From contig CAMDKE010000138.1 of NCBI GenBank assembly GCA_945901215.1, positions 1-7,306 on the forward strand: DNA of 7,306 bases. The letters run 5' to 3'. Under the pieces are notes generated by a model. It saw nothing but the letters and a program-made list of their open reading frames with translations, was not told the DNA's origin and ran no database searches. This document shows positions 1 to 5,999 of this stretch, in pieces. The stretch is from Comamonas sp. lk (GTDB taxonomy: Bacteria; Pseudomonadota; Gammaproteobacteria; Burkholderiales; Burkholderiaceae_C). A program made the position numbers and the translations under genes. Positions within the stretch are counted from its first letter, which is position 1, and the number at the start of each line of letters is the position of its first letter.

Positions 1-312
1 TCGTTCGTTGATGTCGGGGTATTCCAGCAGCATGGTGGCCTTCCAGTTGCTGCCGTCAGGCATGAGGGGGGCGTAGGCCTCAATTTCCTGCAGGATGCCT
101 TCTTCTTCAAAAATCTTCTCTATGCGCAGCATTTCTTGGATTTGGTAGCGGATGGTGGTTTCGCTCTCAAACTGCAAGTTGATGTTCTCGCCCAGGCGCA
201 CACTGCGCAGCTTGCGGTGGGCCATGACCTCGGCCTTGTGGGTTTTGCGGTATTTGGTATAGGCCTCCAAGGTCATGAGGCTCTCAGGGGTGATATTTCC
301 GGTCAGTTGCAT
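1..312 (-). CDS. DUF3501 family protein, N-terminal part (cut by window edge)
   Basis: The minus strand reads open from an ATG at 312 to the window edge, giving 104 residues that begin MQLTGNITPESLMTLEAY. The stretch with YQIQEMLRIEKIFEEEG (about residues 56-72) followed by the APLMPDGSNWKATMLLEYPD region (about 80-99) is what I recognise as DUF3501. The family is uncharacterised and its members are, as far as I recall, roughly 200 residues, so about half is missing here. No signal peptide, membrane segment or cysteine cluster is visible in this part. The start lies 22 bases after the TAG of the Fe-S gene, so the two are almost certainly co-transcribed. The ribosome site is weak (GAGAAAA a few bases before the ATG). 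Function is unknown; the tight link to the Fe-S protein and rubrerythrin suggests a redox role, by inference only. Confidence 0.88.
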   Translation of the reverse strand, partial: MQLTGNITPESLMTLEAYTKYRKTHKAEVMAHRKLRSVRLGENINLQFESETTIRYQIQEMLRIEKIFEEEGILQEIEAYAPLMPDGSNWKATMLLEYPDINER

Positions 313-334
313 GGTGGTTTTCTCGCAGGTCAAA

Positions 335-1684
335 CTATTTCAGGCCGTAGGCTTTGGCAATCAGGCTCAAGGGGTGCTGCAGCTCGGGCGCACCCAGACC
401 GTTGACCTCGAAGCCTTGGGCAATATGGTGTCCACCGAGCGGACAGTCAGAACTGATGAAGTCGGGTTTGCTGCCGTCTTTCATATTGGCCATCGCTTTG
501 AATAGTGGCTTGCCAATCTTCATCGCCTGCTGGTGGTATGCCTTTTTCACGCCAAAAGTGCCGGCGTGGCCGGAGCAGCGCTCCAGCGTGTTCACGGTGG
601 TGCCTGGCACCATTTTGAGCATCTCTTCGGTCTTTTTGCCAATGTTTTGCACACGACCGTGGCAGGGGATCTGGTAGCTTACATTGCCCAACGGTGTACT
701 GAATTCGGTTTGCAGCAGGCCATCGCGTTTGCGCTGCATCAGGTATTCAAACGGATCCCACATGTGCTCTTTGACCAGCTGCACGTCGGCGTCTTGCGGG
801 TACATGAGCGGGATTTCCTGCTTGAACATCAGCGCGCAACTCGGTACTGCCGCCAAAATGGCATAACCCTCTTTGGCATAGCGCGCTAGCACCGGGATAT
901 TGGCTTCTTTGCTGGTGTTGACCGCGTCCAGGTCACCAAGCTCCAGCTTGGGCATGCCGCAGCATTTTTCCTTGTTCACAATGACGTAAGGCACGGCGTT
1001 GTGGTCCAGGATTTTTAGCAAATCCAGACCGATGCCGGGCTCGTTGTAATTGATGTAGCAGGTTGCGAAAATTGCCACCTTGCCCGGTGTTTTGGCGCCA
1101 TCTTGCACCACGGTGGACTTGGCTTTCGGAGCGCTGGAGCGAAATTTTTTGGTCGCCAAGGTGGGTAGCCAGGCGTCTTTGTCGACGCCCAAGGTGGACT
1201 CCATCACGTTACGGGCCATTTGCGTCTTATTGACCGCATTGACCGCCTGCACCACGATGGGAATGCCAGCAAATGAGCCATGCAAATCGGTGCTGGCCAG
1301 CAGTTTTTCGCCCGTGCTGACTTCGCCCTTTTTGAACTTGATCGCCTTGGCGCGCAGCATGGTGTGCGGGAAATCCAAATTGAACTCGTGTGGCGGCACA
1401 TAGGGGCACTTGGTCAGGTAGCACAGGTCGCACAAATAGCACTGGTCGACCACTTTCCAGTAGTTTTGCTTGTCTACACCGTCGACTTCCATTGTTTTGC
1501 TCTCGTCCACCAAGTCGAACAGGGTGGGAAAGGAGCCGCACAGGCTTACACAGCGGCGGCAGCCGTGGCAGATGTCAAAAATGCGCTCCATTTCGTGGAA
1601 CACAGACGCTTCGTTGTAGTAGTCCGGCCCCTTCCAGTCGATGGGGTGGCGAGTGGGAGCCTGCAGATTGCCTTCGGTTGCCAT
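335..1684 (-). CDS. Heterodisulfide reductase-related / GlpC-like Fe-S protein with two CCG-type domains
   Basis: This 449-residue protein is probably a cytoplasmic electron-transfer subunit or oxidoreductase. Two ferredoxin-like clusters lie near the N-terminus: C39-x2-C42-x2-C45-x3-C49, and C82-x2-C85-x2-C88-x4-C93 followed by proline. Two CCG-type repeats follow: C209 with C241-C242-G and C283, then C341 with a degenerate C370-S-G and C414. This layout matches the GlpC / HdrD family, in which CCG domains bind an unusual Fe-S cluster or anchor partner subunits. No membrane helix or flavin domain is visible, so it should need a partner. The ATG at 1684 has AAGGTG just upstream. It lies between rubrerythrin and DUF3501 on the same strand, a grouping I remember from many proteobacterial genomes. 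A terminator-like hairpin stands 28 bases before its start. Substrate and partner are unknown. Confidence 0.9.
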   Translation of the reverse strand: MATEGNLQAPTRHPIDWKGPDYYNEASVFHEMERIFDICHGCRRCVSLCGSFPTLFDLVDESKTMEVDGVDKQNYWKVVDQCYLCDLCYLTKCPYVPPHEFNLDFPHTMLRAKAIKFKKGEVSTGEKLLASTDLHGSFAGIPIVVQAVNAVNKTQMARNVMESTLGVDKDAWLPTLATKKFRSSAPKAKSTVVQDGAKTPGKVAIFATCYINYNEPGIGLDLLKILDHNAVPYVIVNKEKCCGMPKLELGDLDAVNTSKEANIPVLARYAKEGYAILAAVPSCALMFKQEIPLMYPQDADVQLVKEHMWDPFEYLMQRKRDGLLQTEFSTPLGNVSYQIPCHGRVQNIGKKTEEMLKMVPGTTVNTLERCSGHAGTFGVKKAYHQQAMKIGKPLFKAMANMKDGSKPDFISSDCPLGGHHIAQGFEVNGLGAPELQHPLSLIAKAYGLK

Positions 1685-1712
1685 GGTGCACCTTGTATGT
1701 CGGGAGCGTCAG

Positions 1713-1762
1713 AAAAATGATCTGGGTTGGGCGCTGCAAGCAATGCCCAACCCAGATGATTT
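1713..1762 (-). terminator. Intrinsic terminator or attenuator after rubrerythrin
   Basis: A perfect 13-base inverted repeat, ATCTGGGTTGGGC (1720-1732) with GCCCAACCCAGAT (1745-1757), encloses a 12-base loop. After one mismatch the stem continues for four A-T pairs. Reading the minus strand, the stem runs into a run of five T (1713-1717). On the plus strand only three T follow, so it points in the minus direction, downstream of rubrerythrin. The Fe-S gene starts only 28 bases further on, so some read-through is likely if the cluster is one operon. Confidence 0.75.
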
Positions 1763-1765
1763 ACG

Positions 1766-1792
1766 CGCGCCAGTCCTTTTGGGGCTGGCGCG
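1766..1792 (-). other. GC-rich hairpin directly after the rubrerythrin stop
   Basis: CGCGCCAG (1766-1773) pairs perfectly with CTGGCGCG (1785-1792), and the stem can extend inward by two C-G pairs and one G-T pair. On the minus strand it begins seven bases after the rubrerythrin stop codon and precedes the T-tract terminator at 1713-1762. It has no T-tract of its own. It could protect the 3' end of the rubrerythrin mRNA from exonucleases or form part of a tandem terminator. Confidence 0.5.
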
Positions 1793-1798
1793 GCACGA

Positions 1799-2221
1799 TC
1801 AGTCGACCAGCTCGGCCAATGCTTTGGCGTAGCGGTTGGCGTGTGAGCGCTCGGCCTTGGCCAAGGTTTCAAACCAGTCAGCTACTTCGTCATGGCCTTC
1901 GTCACGGGCCGTTTTGGCCATGCCGGGGTACATGTCGGTGTACTCGTGGGTCTCACCGGCCACCGCAGAGGCCAGGTTGTCACGGGTGGCGCCAAAAGGC
2001 ATGCCGGTTGCGGGGTCGCCGCATTGCTCAAGCCACTCGAGGTGGCCATGGGCGTGCCCTGTTTCACCTTCAGCGGTGGAACGGAACAGGGCTGCCACGT
2101 CAGGCTGACCTTCGACGTCAGCTTTGTTCGCGAAATACAGGTAACGGCGGTTGGCCTGAGACTCGCCTGCGAAGGCGGCTTTCAGGTTGTCTTCCGTTTT
2201 GGAGCCTTTGAGTGCTGCCAT
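1799..2221 (-). CDS. Rubrerythrin, ferritin-like diiron protein without rubredoxin domain
   Basis: This complete 140-residue protein is a four-helix diiron protein of the rubrerythrin family, which typically reduces hydrogen peroxide in the cytoplasm. The expected ligands are visible and well spaced: E20 (in AGESQANRRY), E53-x2-H56, E90 and E93 (in AGETHEY), and E124-x2-H127. These sit almost exactly where the ligands of classical rubrerythrin lie. The C-terminal rubredoxin domain (CxxC pairs) is absent: the protein ends at ALAELVD and its only cysteine is C67. It therefore needs an external electron donor. The ATG at 2221 is supported by a strong ribosome site, AAGGAGAT (2226-2233). A terminator follows the gene, then the Fe-S and DUF3501 genes. 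The neighbouring Fe-S protein is a candidate electron donor, by inference. Confidence 0.95.
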   Translation of the reverse strand: MAALKGSKTEDNLKAAFAGESQANRRYLYFANKADVEGQPDVAALFRSTAEGETGHAHGHLEWLEQCGDPATGMPFGATRDNLASAVAGETHEYTDMYPGMAKTARDEGHDEVADWFETLAKAERSHANRYAKALAELVD

Positions 2222-2323
2222 GGGAATCTCCTTGGAGGGTTAAAAAAACGCGTTTGCTTTGAGCAAGAATTTGCCAAAGACCGCGTCAGCTTAACCCGCT
2301 CCCATGTCGGCGTCTAATTGGCT

Positions 2324-2346
2324 GGATCAATGTCCGTGATTGACCC
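2324..2346. promoter_or_regulatory. 23-base dyad upstream of rubrerythrin, possible operator
   Basis: GGATCAAT (2324-2331) and ATTGACCC (2339-2346) are inverted arms separated by seven bases, matching at seven of eight positions. The dyad lies about 100 bases upstream of the rubrerythrin start and just past the NUDIX stop. The half-sites resemble but do not match the FNR/ANR consensus, whose spacing is four bases and whose arms have the opposite order. It could be an operator or merely a weak hairpin at the NUDIX 3' end; no T-tract follows on the minus strand. I found no convincing -35/-10 pair in 2222-2363. Confidence 0.25.
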
Positions 2347-2363
2347 TGCCTATTGAAAGCGGT

Positions 2364-3224
2364 TTAGCTAAAGAGCGATTCAAACCCCTGCGCGGGCTCG
2401 AAGCGCTTGTTACGCCAAAACAGGCGGGAGGGCCCGGGCATGGCACGCGCAGTCACCGAATGCTGTGGGTCGCCCGGGTAGCAAACAACCCGCGTGCCGC
2501 CCTCGTTAAAGGCCTCGGGCATGATGACGGGCGGTTTGCGCGCGGCGGCCTCGGCCATCGCACTGGCCACCGTGGCGTGGCGCGACAGATGCGCCAGGCT
2601 CATGATTTGTGGTGGTGCAAGTTCGATCTCCCGGCTCCAGTACTGCTGCAGCGCCATGCGCGGCGCCAGCCAGGCGCTTTGGGTGGTTTCCACGTTGTCG
2701 TGCCCCGCCAATTGGCCCACTGGCATGGCAGCAATAAAAAATCGGGTGTCAAAGCGCTTATTGGTCACTGAGGGCATGCGCGGCGTGATCCAGCGCGTCC
2801 AGGGCTGCACCGCGCTGGTGTGCAGGTGCAGTTGTTGCCCGGCCAAGCGGGTATGAAAGTCGGAACTGTCTCCTGCCTTGGGGCTTCCTGGCCCGCTGGC
2901 ATCTGCAAACAAGACCCCGGATTCTTCAAACGTTTCACGCAGCGCGGCCACGAAAAGACCGCAGGCCGTGGCCTGGTCGGTCTCGCTTTCTCCCAAGGAC
3001 ACATGCAAATCCTGGGGTGCGCGGTCAAAGCGGGCGTGGTGCGCTGCCTCGCAGTCGGCGGCGTCGAGCTTTCCGCCCGGAAACACATAGGCGCCGCCCA
3101 ACACGTCGGACAAGCCGTGGCGCTTGACCAAAAAAACCTCCAGGCCCTGTGCGCCGTCGCGCAGCAAAACCACGGTGGCTGCGTCGCGCGGGGGTGCAGT
3201 GGGGATGTCGGAGTTGAGTTCCAT
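2364..3224 (-). CDS. NUDIX hydrolase, NUDT19-like, candidate CoA diphosphatase
   Basis: This 286-residue NUDIX-fold protein has the pattern of the NUDT19 (RP2p) type. GAYVFPGGKLDAAD (about residues 44-57) carries the first part of the NUDIX box. RETFEESGV (96-104) carries the catalytic glutamates E100 and E101. The box is split by an insertion of about 40 residues, as in NUDT19, a peroxisomal CoA diphosphatase in mammals. A CoA or acyl-CoA substrate is therefore a reasonable guess, but NUDIX specificity is hard to predict. The frame is also open to a TTG at 3236, but I chose the ATG at 3224 because GGTGA (3230-3234) lies five bases before it. The gene diverges from an acyl-CoA-type SDR, which fits a CoA-related role. 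It ends 142 bases before the rubrerythrin start on the same strand. Confidence 0.9.
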   Translation of the reverse strand: MELNSDIPTAPPRDAATVVLLRDGAQGLEVFLVKRHGLSDVLGGAYVFPGGKLDAADCEAAHHARFDRAPQDLHVSLGESETDQATACGLFVAALRETFEESGVLFADASGPGSPKAGDSSDFHTRLAGQQLHLHTSAVQPWTRWITPRMPSVTNKRFDTRFFIAAMPVGQLAGHDNVETTQSAWLAPRMALQQYWSREIELAPPQIMSLAHLSRHATVASAMAEAAARKPPVIMPEAFNEGGTRVVCYPGDPQHSVTARAMPGPSRLFWRNKRFEPAQGFESLFS

Positions 3225-3229
3225 GGGTG

Positions 3230-3234
3230 TCACC
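3230..3234 (-). promoter_or_regulatory. Ribosome binding site fixing the NUDIX start at 3224
   Basis: GGTGA on the minus strand lies five bases before the ATG at 3224. No purine-rich site precedes the alternative TTG at 3236, where the upstream minus strand is largely C-rich. Confidence 0.5.
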
Positions 3235-3254
3235 AAGTTTGTCGCATGGGTTGC

Positions 3255-3263
3255 GGGGGGGGG
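3255..3263 (+). repeat. Run of nine G in the divergent NUDIX/SDR intergenic region
   Basis: Nine consecutive G lie between the two divergent start codons, 31 bases from the NUDIX ATG and 82 bases from the SDR ATG. Runs of this length are prone to slipped-strand length change and to sequencing error. I could not assign a promoter on either side of it: TAGAGT (3286-3291) is a possible -10 for the SDR gene but has no good -35. Confidence 0.9.
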
Positions 3264-3344
3264 ACGGACGGTGAGCGCTGTGCAGTAGAGTCAGCCCTTG
3301 TTTTTGGGCCGCTATGGCCTTTTGCAACCCAGTTGGAGAATTTT

Positions 3345-4253
3345 ATGGGCCTGGACTTTAAAGACCGTGTAGCCATTGTGACCGGTGCGGGTGGTGGTTT
3401 GGGGCGCCTGCATGCGCTGGCGCTGGCCGCGCGCGGCGCCAAGGTGGTGGTCAATGACCTGGGCGGTGCGCGCGACGGTTCGGGTGGTTCGGTGTCGGCC
3501 GCGCAGGCAGTGGTGGCTGAAATCGAGGCTGCTGGGGGCGTAGCCATGGCCAACGGCGCCTCGGTAACCGACTTTGCAGCCGTTCAGGCCATGGTGCAAC
3601 ACGCGGTGGACGCCTGGGGTCGGGTGGATATCTTGGTCAACAACGCCGGTATCTTGCGCGACAAAAGCTTCGCCAAGATGGAGCTTGATGACTTTCGCAT
3701 GGTGATGGACGTACACCTGATGGGCGCAGTGCATTGCACCAAGGCTGTGTGGCCGCACATGGTGGCGCAAAAATATGGCCGCATTCTCATGACTACATCA
3801 AGCAGCGGCTTGTATGGCAATTTTGGCCAGAGCAACTACGGAGCAGCCAAGATGGCGCTGGTGGGCTTGATGCAAACCCTCTCCATCGAAGGCGCCAAGC
3901 ACCATATCCACGTTAATTGCCTGGCGCCCACCGCTGCCACGCGCATGACCGAAGACCTGATGCCCGCCCAGGTGCTGGCCGCACTCAAGCCCGAGGCCGT
4001 TGTGCCCGCCATGCTGGTGTTGGTGGGCCAGGACGCGCCCACCCGCACCATCTTGTGCGCAGGTGCAGGCAGCGTGGAAGCAGCGCAAATTACCCTGACA
4101 CAGGGAAGCTGGATCGGCTTGGAGCGCGATGCGCCCGAGCGCTTGCAGGACGCTCTAGGCGCAGTGATGGACGGAAGCCGCGCCAGCGTGCCCGCCAGCG
4201 GTGCCGCCCAGGGTGCGTTTGAGATTAGCCGCGCCAGCCAGCATTTGACCTAA
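3345..4253 (+). CDS. Short-chain dehydrogenase, MFE-2-type (3R)-hydroxyacyl-CoA dehydrogenase-like
   Basis: This is a 302-residue NAD(P)-dependent short-chain dehydrogenase. Visible motifs are the cofactor loop TGAGGGLG (13-20), D38 in VVNDLGG, NNAG (99-102), and the catalytic set S152, Y165 and K169. The N-terminal LDFKDRVAIVTGAGGGLG, the NDLGGARDGSGGS segment and the APTAATRMTEDLMP region (194-207) resemble the dehydrogenase part of peroxisomal multifunctional enzyme type 2. That suggests oxidation of (3R)-hydroxyacyl-CoA to 3-ketoacyl-CoA. No MaoC hydratase or SCP2 domain follows, so it is the stand-alone form. The frame is open far upstream, but the ATG at 3345 starts the conserved domain and has GGAGA (3335-3339) five bases before it. 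It diverges from the NUDIX gene. The exact substrate cannot be read from sequence. Confidence 0.92.
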   Translation: MGLDFKDRVAIVTGAGGGLGRLHALALAARGAKVVVNDLGGARDGSGGSVSAAQAVVAEIEAAGGVAMANGASVTDFAAVQAMVQHAVDAWGRVDILVNNAGILRDKSFAKMELDDFRMVMDVHLMGAVHCTKAVWPHMVAQKYGRILMTTSSSGLYGNFGQSNYGAAKMALVGLMQTLSIEGAKHHIHVNCLAPTAATRMTEDLMPAQVLAALKPEAVVPAMLVLVGQDAPTRTILCAGAGSVEAAQITLTQGSWIGLERDAPERLQDALGAVMDGSRASVPASGAAQGAFEISRASQHLT

Positions 4254-4308
4254 GGGGGCCTGCGCCTCGTGCTTTCAAAGCCTTGGCACGGCTTGTAATT
4301 GCCCCCTT
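4252..4308 (+). other. Long-loop inverted repeat after the SDR gene, weak terminator candidate
   Basis: AAGGGGGC (4252-4259, overlapping the stop codon) is the exact complement of GCCCCCTT (4301-4308). The 41-base interior contains a second stem, CGTGC (4268-4272) with GCACG (4286-4290). Only two T follow the outer stem, so it is a poor intrinsic terminator. The rest of this 121-base gap holds TTGCAC (4307-4312) and TGCTAA (4331-4336), 18 bases apart, a weak possible promoter for gshA. Confidence 0.3.
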
Positions 4309-4360
4309 GCACCCCACTTACACGCGACTGTGCTAACTTCATAGCCGTTGGATGGACTAC

Positions 4361-4365
4361 GAGGG
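4361..4365 (+). promoter_or_regulatory. Ribosome binding site for the gshA ATG at 4375
   Basis: GAGGG lies nine bases before the ATG at 4375. An upstream in-frame TTG at 4348 would place this motif inside the coding region and has no ribosome site of its own, so the ATG is preferred. Confidence 0.45.
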
Positions 4366-4374
4366 CCTGTTGGC

Positions 4375-5907
4375 ATGATTGAAAGCAAACCCGCCCCCGG
4401 CTGTATGAGCCCGCAGCAATTGCTCGGCATTCGCCGGGGCATAGAAAAAGAAAGCCTGCGCTGCGAGCCCGATGGTGCGCTGGCCATGAGCCCGCACCCA
4501 TTGGATTTGGGCTCGGCGCTCACGCATCCGCATATCACCACCGATTTCAGCGAGTCGCAGGTCGAGCTCATTACCGGCGTACACACGGGCGTGCAGACGT
4601 GCATTGACGAGCTGCGCGAGGTGCAAAAGTTCACCCTGCAATCCATGGGCGACGAAATCTTGTGGGTGTCCAGCATGCCGTGCAAACTGCCTAGCGACGA
4701 TACGATTCCCCTGGGCCAGTACGGTAGCTCCAATGTCGGAATGGCCAAGACCGTGTACCGCAGTGGCCTGGGTTACCGCTATGGGCGGCGCATGCAAACC
4801 ATATCCGGCATCCACTACAACTGGTCCATGCCCGATGTGTCAAGCCAGGCCTATTTTGGGTTGATCCGCAACTTCCGCCGCCATGCGTTTTTGTTGCTGT
4901 ACCTGTTTGGCGCGTCGCCCGCCGTGTGCGAGTCCTTTGTGCAGGGGCGCAGCCATTCGCTGCAGATGCTGCATCCGGGCACCATGGGCTTGCCCTACGC
5001 CACCTCGCTGCGCATGGGCCGCCTGGGCTACCAGAGCGACGCACAAAGCGCGTTGGCGGTTAGTTACAACAGCCTAGAGGGCTACGCCGCCTCGCTGCAC
5101 CAGGCGCTCACCGTGCCCTATGCGTCCTACCAAGCCATTGGCGTGCGCGCGCCCGATGGGCATTTTCGGCAACTAAGCACCAGCCTGCTGCAAATCGAGA
5201 ACGAGTTCTACGGCACCATCCGGCCCAAGCGCGTGATCTTTCAAGGTGAGCGGCCCTTGCACGCGCTGCGCGAGCGGGGTGTGGAGTACGTGGAGGTGCG
5301 TCTCATGGACCTGGACCCGTTTGAGCCCGTGGGCATCAACGCGCGCACTTTGCGTTTTTTGGATGTGTTCTTGCTGCACTGCCTAAGCCAGCCCAGCCCC
5401 GATGATTCGCCCCAAGAAATTGCCGCCATGGCGCGCAACCAGCAGTGCGTGGCCGAACGCGGACGCGAGCCGGGCCTGCAATTGCAGCGCGGCGACGCCA
5501 CCGTGGCCTTGCGCGACTGGGGTCTGGAGCTGGTACACGCCTTGGCGCCTGTGGCACAGGCTCTGGACGTCGCCCACGGCAGCTCGGACTACCAGGATGC
5601 AGTCGCGCACGCCGAACACGCACTGCAACACCCCGACACCCTGCCCTCGGCGCGCGTGCTGCGCTCTATGGAGCAGGACTTTGGCGGTTCGTTTTCCGCC
5701 TTTGCCAGAGGGCACTCGGCGCAAACCAAGGCGCAAGAGTTGGCTATTCCCCTTGCGGCCCATGCGCTGGCCCACTTTCAGCAACTGGCAGAGGCATCCC
5801 GTTTGGCGCAACATGAGACGGAGCAGGCCGACAGCCTGCCCTTTGACCGCTACCTGGAACAGTACCTGTCGCCCCAGCGCCTGGGCCAGCCCGTGGCGCA
5901 AATCTAG
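4375..5907 (+). CDS. gshA: Glutamate-cysteine ligase, E. coli GshA type
   Basis: This complete 510-residue enzyme joins L-glutamate and L-cysteine with ATP, the first and rate-limiting step of glutathione synthesis in the cytoplasm. It aligns by eye along its length with E. coli GshA (518 residues). Matching segments are RRGIEKESLR (20-29, metal-binding glutamates E24 and E26), GSALTHPHITTDFSE (46-60, with D57) and E64, MGDEILW (91-97), QYGSSN (115-120), MQTISGIHYNWS (140-151, H147), and YVEVRLMDLDPFEP (305-318, E307). Glutathione synthetase (gshB) is not in the window. The gene lies 121 bases after the SDR gene and 92 bases before rbgA. E. coli GshA is feedback-inhibited by glutathione; whether this one is cannot be seen. 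Confidence 0.95.
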   Translation: MIESKPAPGCMSPQQLLGIRRGIEKESLRCEPDGALAMSPHPLDLGSALTHPHITTDFSESQVELITGVHTGVQTCIDELREVQKFTLQSMGDEILWVSSMPCKLPSDDTIPLGQYGSSNVGMAKTVYRSGLGYRYGRRMQTISGIHYNWSMPDVSSQAYFGLIRNFRRHAFLLLYLFGASPAVCESFVQGRSHSLQMLHPGTMGLPYATSLRMGRLGYQSDAQSALAVSYNSLEGYAASLHQALTVPYASYQAIGVRAPDGHFRQLSTSLLQIENEFYGTIRPKRVIFQGERPLHALRERGVEYVEVRLMDLDPFEPVGINARTLRFLDVFLLHCLSQPSPDDSPQEIAAMARNQQCVAERGREPGLQLQRGDATVALRDWGLELVHALAPVAQALDVAHGSSDYQDAVAHAEHALQHPDTLPSARVLRSMEQDFGGSFSAFARGHSAQTKAQELAIPLAAHALAHFQQLAEASRLAQHETEQADSLPFDRYLEQYLSPQRLGQPVAQI

Positions 5908-5928
5908 TTTTGCGCGGGCGCCTCGGGC

Positions 5929-5955
5929 TTGTGCTTGGGGCGGCCGGCCTAAAGT
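5929..5955 (+). promoter_or_regulatory. Possible promoter for rbgA
   Basis: TTGTGC (5929-5934) and TAAAGT (5950-5955) are separated by 15 bases, shorter than ideal. The -10-like element sits in the block GGCCTAAAGT, 50 bases before the rbgA ATG. A nearly identical block, GGCCTAAACT, lies 59 bases before fadH. The match to consensus is weak. Confidence 0.25.
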
Positions 5956-5999
5956 GCCGGACAATGGATGCTCCCCGAAGCAATTGAGAGAACAAGAAC

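Noticed and set aside
1390..2211. A 273-codon plus-strand open frame across the Fe-S gene start and rubrerythrin
   Set aside because: It is antisense to two recognised genes, rich in Arg, Trp and Ser in the way shadow frames of GC-rich genes are, and has no family resemblance.
2242..2268. Small TTGCT/AGCAA hairpin followed by seven T in the rubrerythrin leader, as a leader terminator
   Set aside because: The stem has only five mostly A-T pairs, a three-base loop, and a gap before the T-run, so it is too weak to call.
2340..2771. A 143-codon plus-strand open frame
   Set aside because: It is antisense to the C-terminal half of the NUDIX gene and has no supporting motif.
2820..3344. Upstream extension of the SDR frame giving a 477-residue protein
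   Set aside because: The extension is antisense to the NUDIX gene. The conserved SDR fold begins at 3345, where there is a good ribosome site.
5383..5964. A 193-codon minus-strand open frame inside gshA
   Set aside because: It is the antisense shadow of the conserved gshA coding region, with no recognisable domain.
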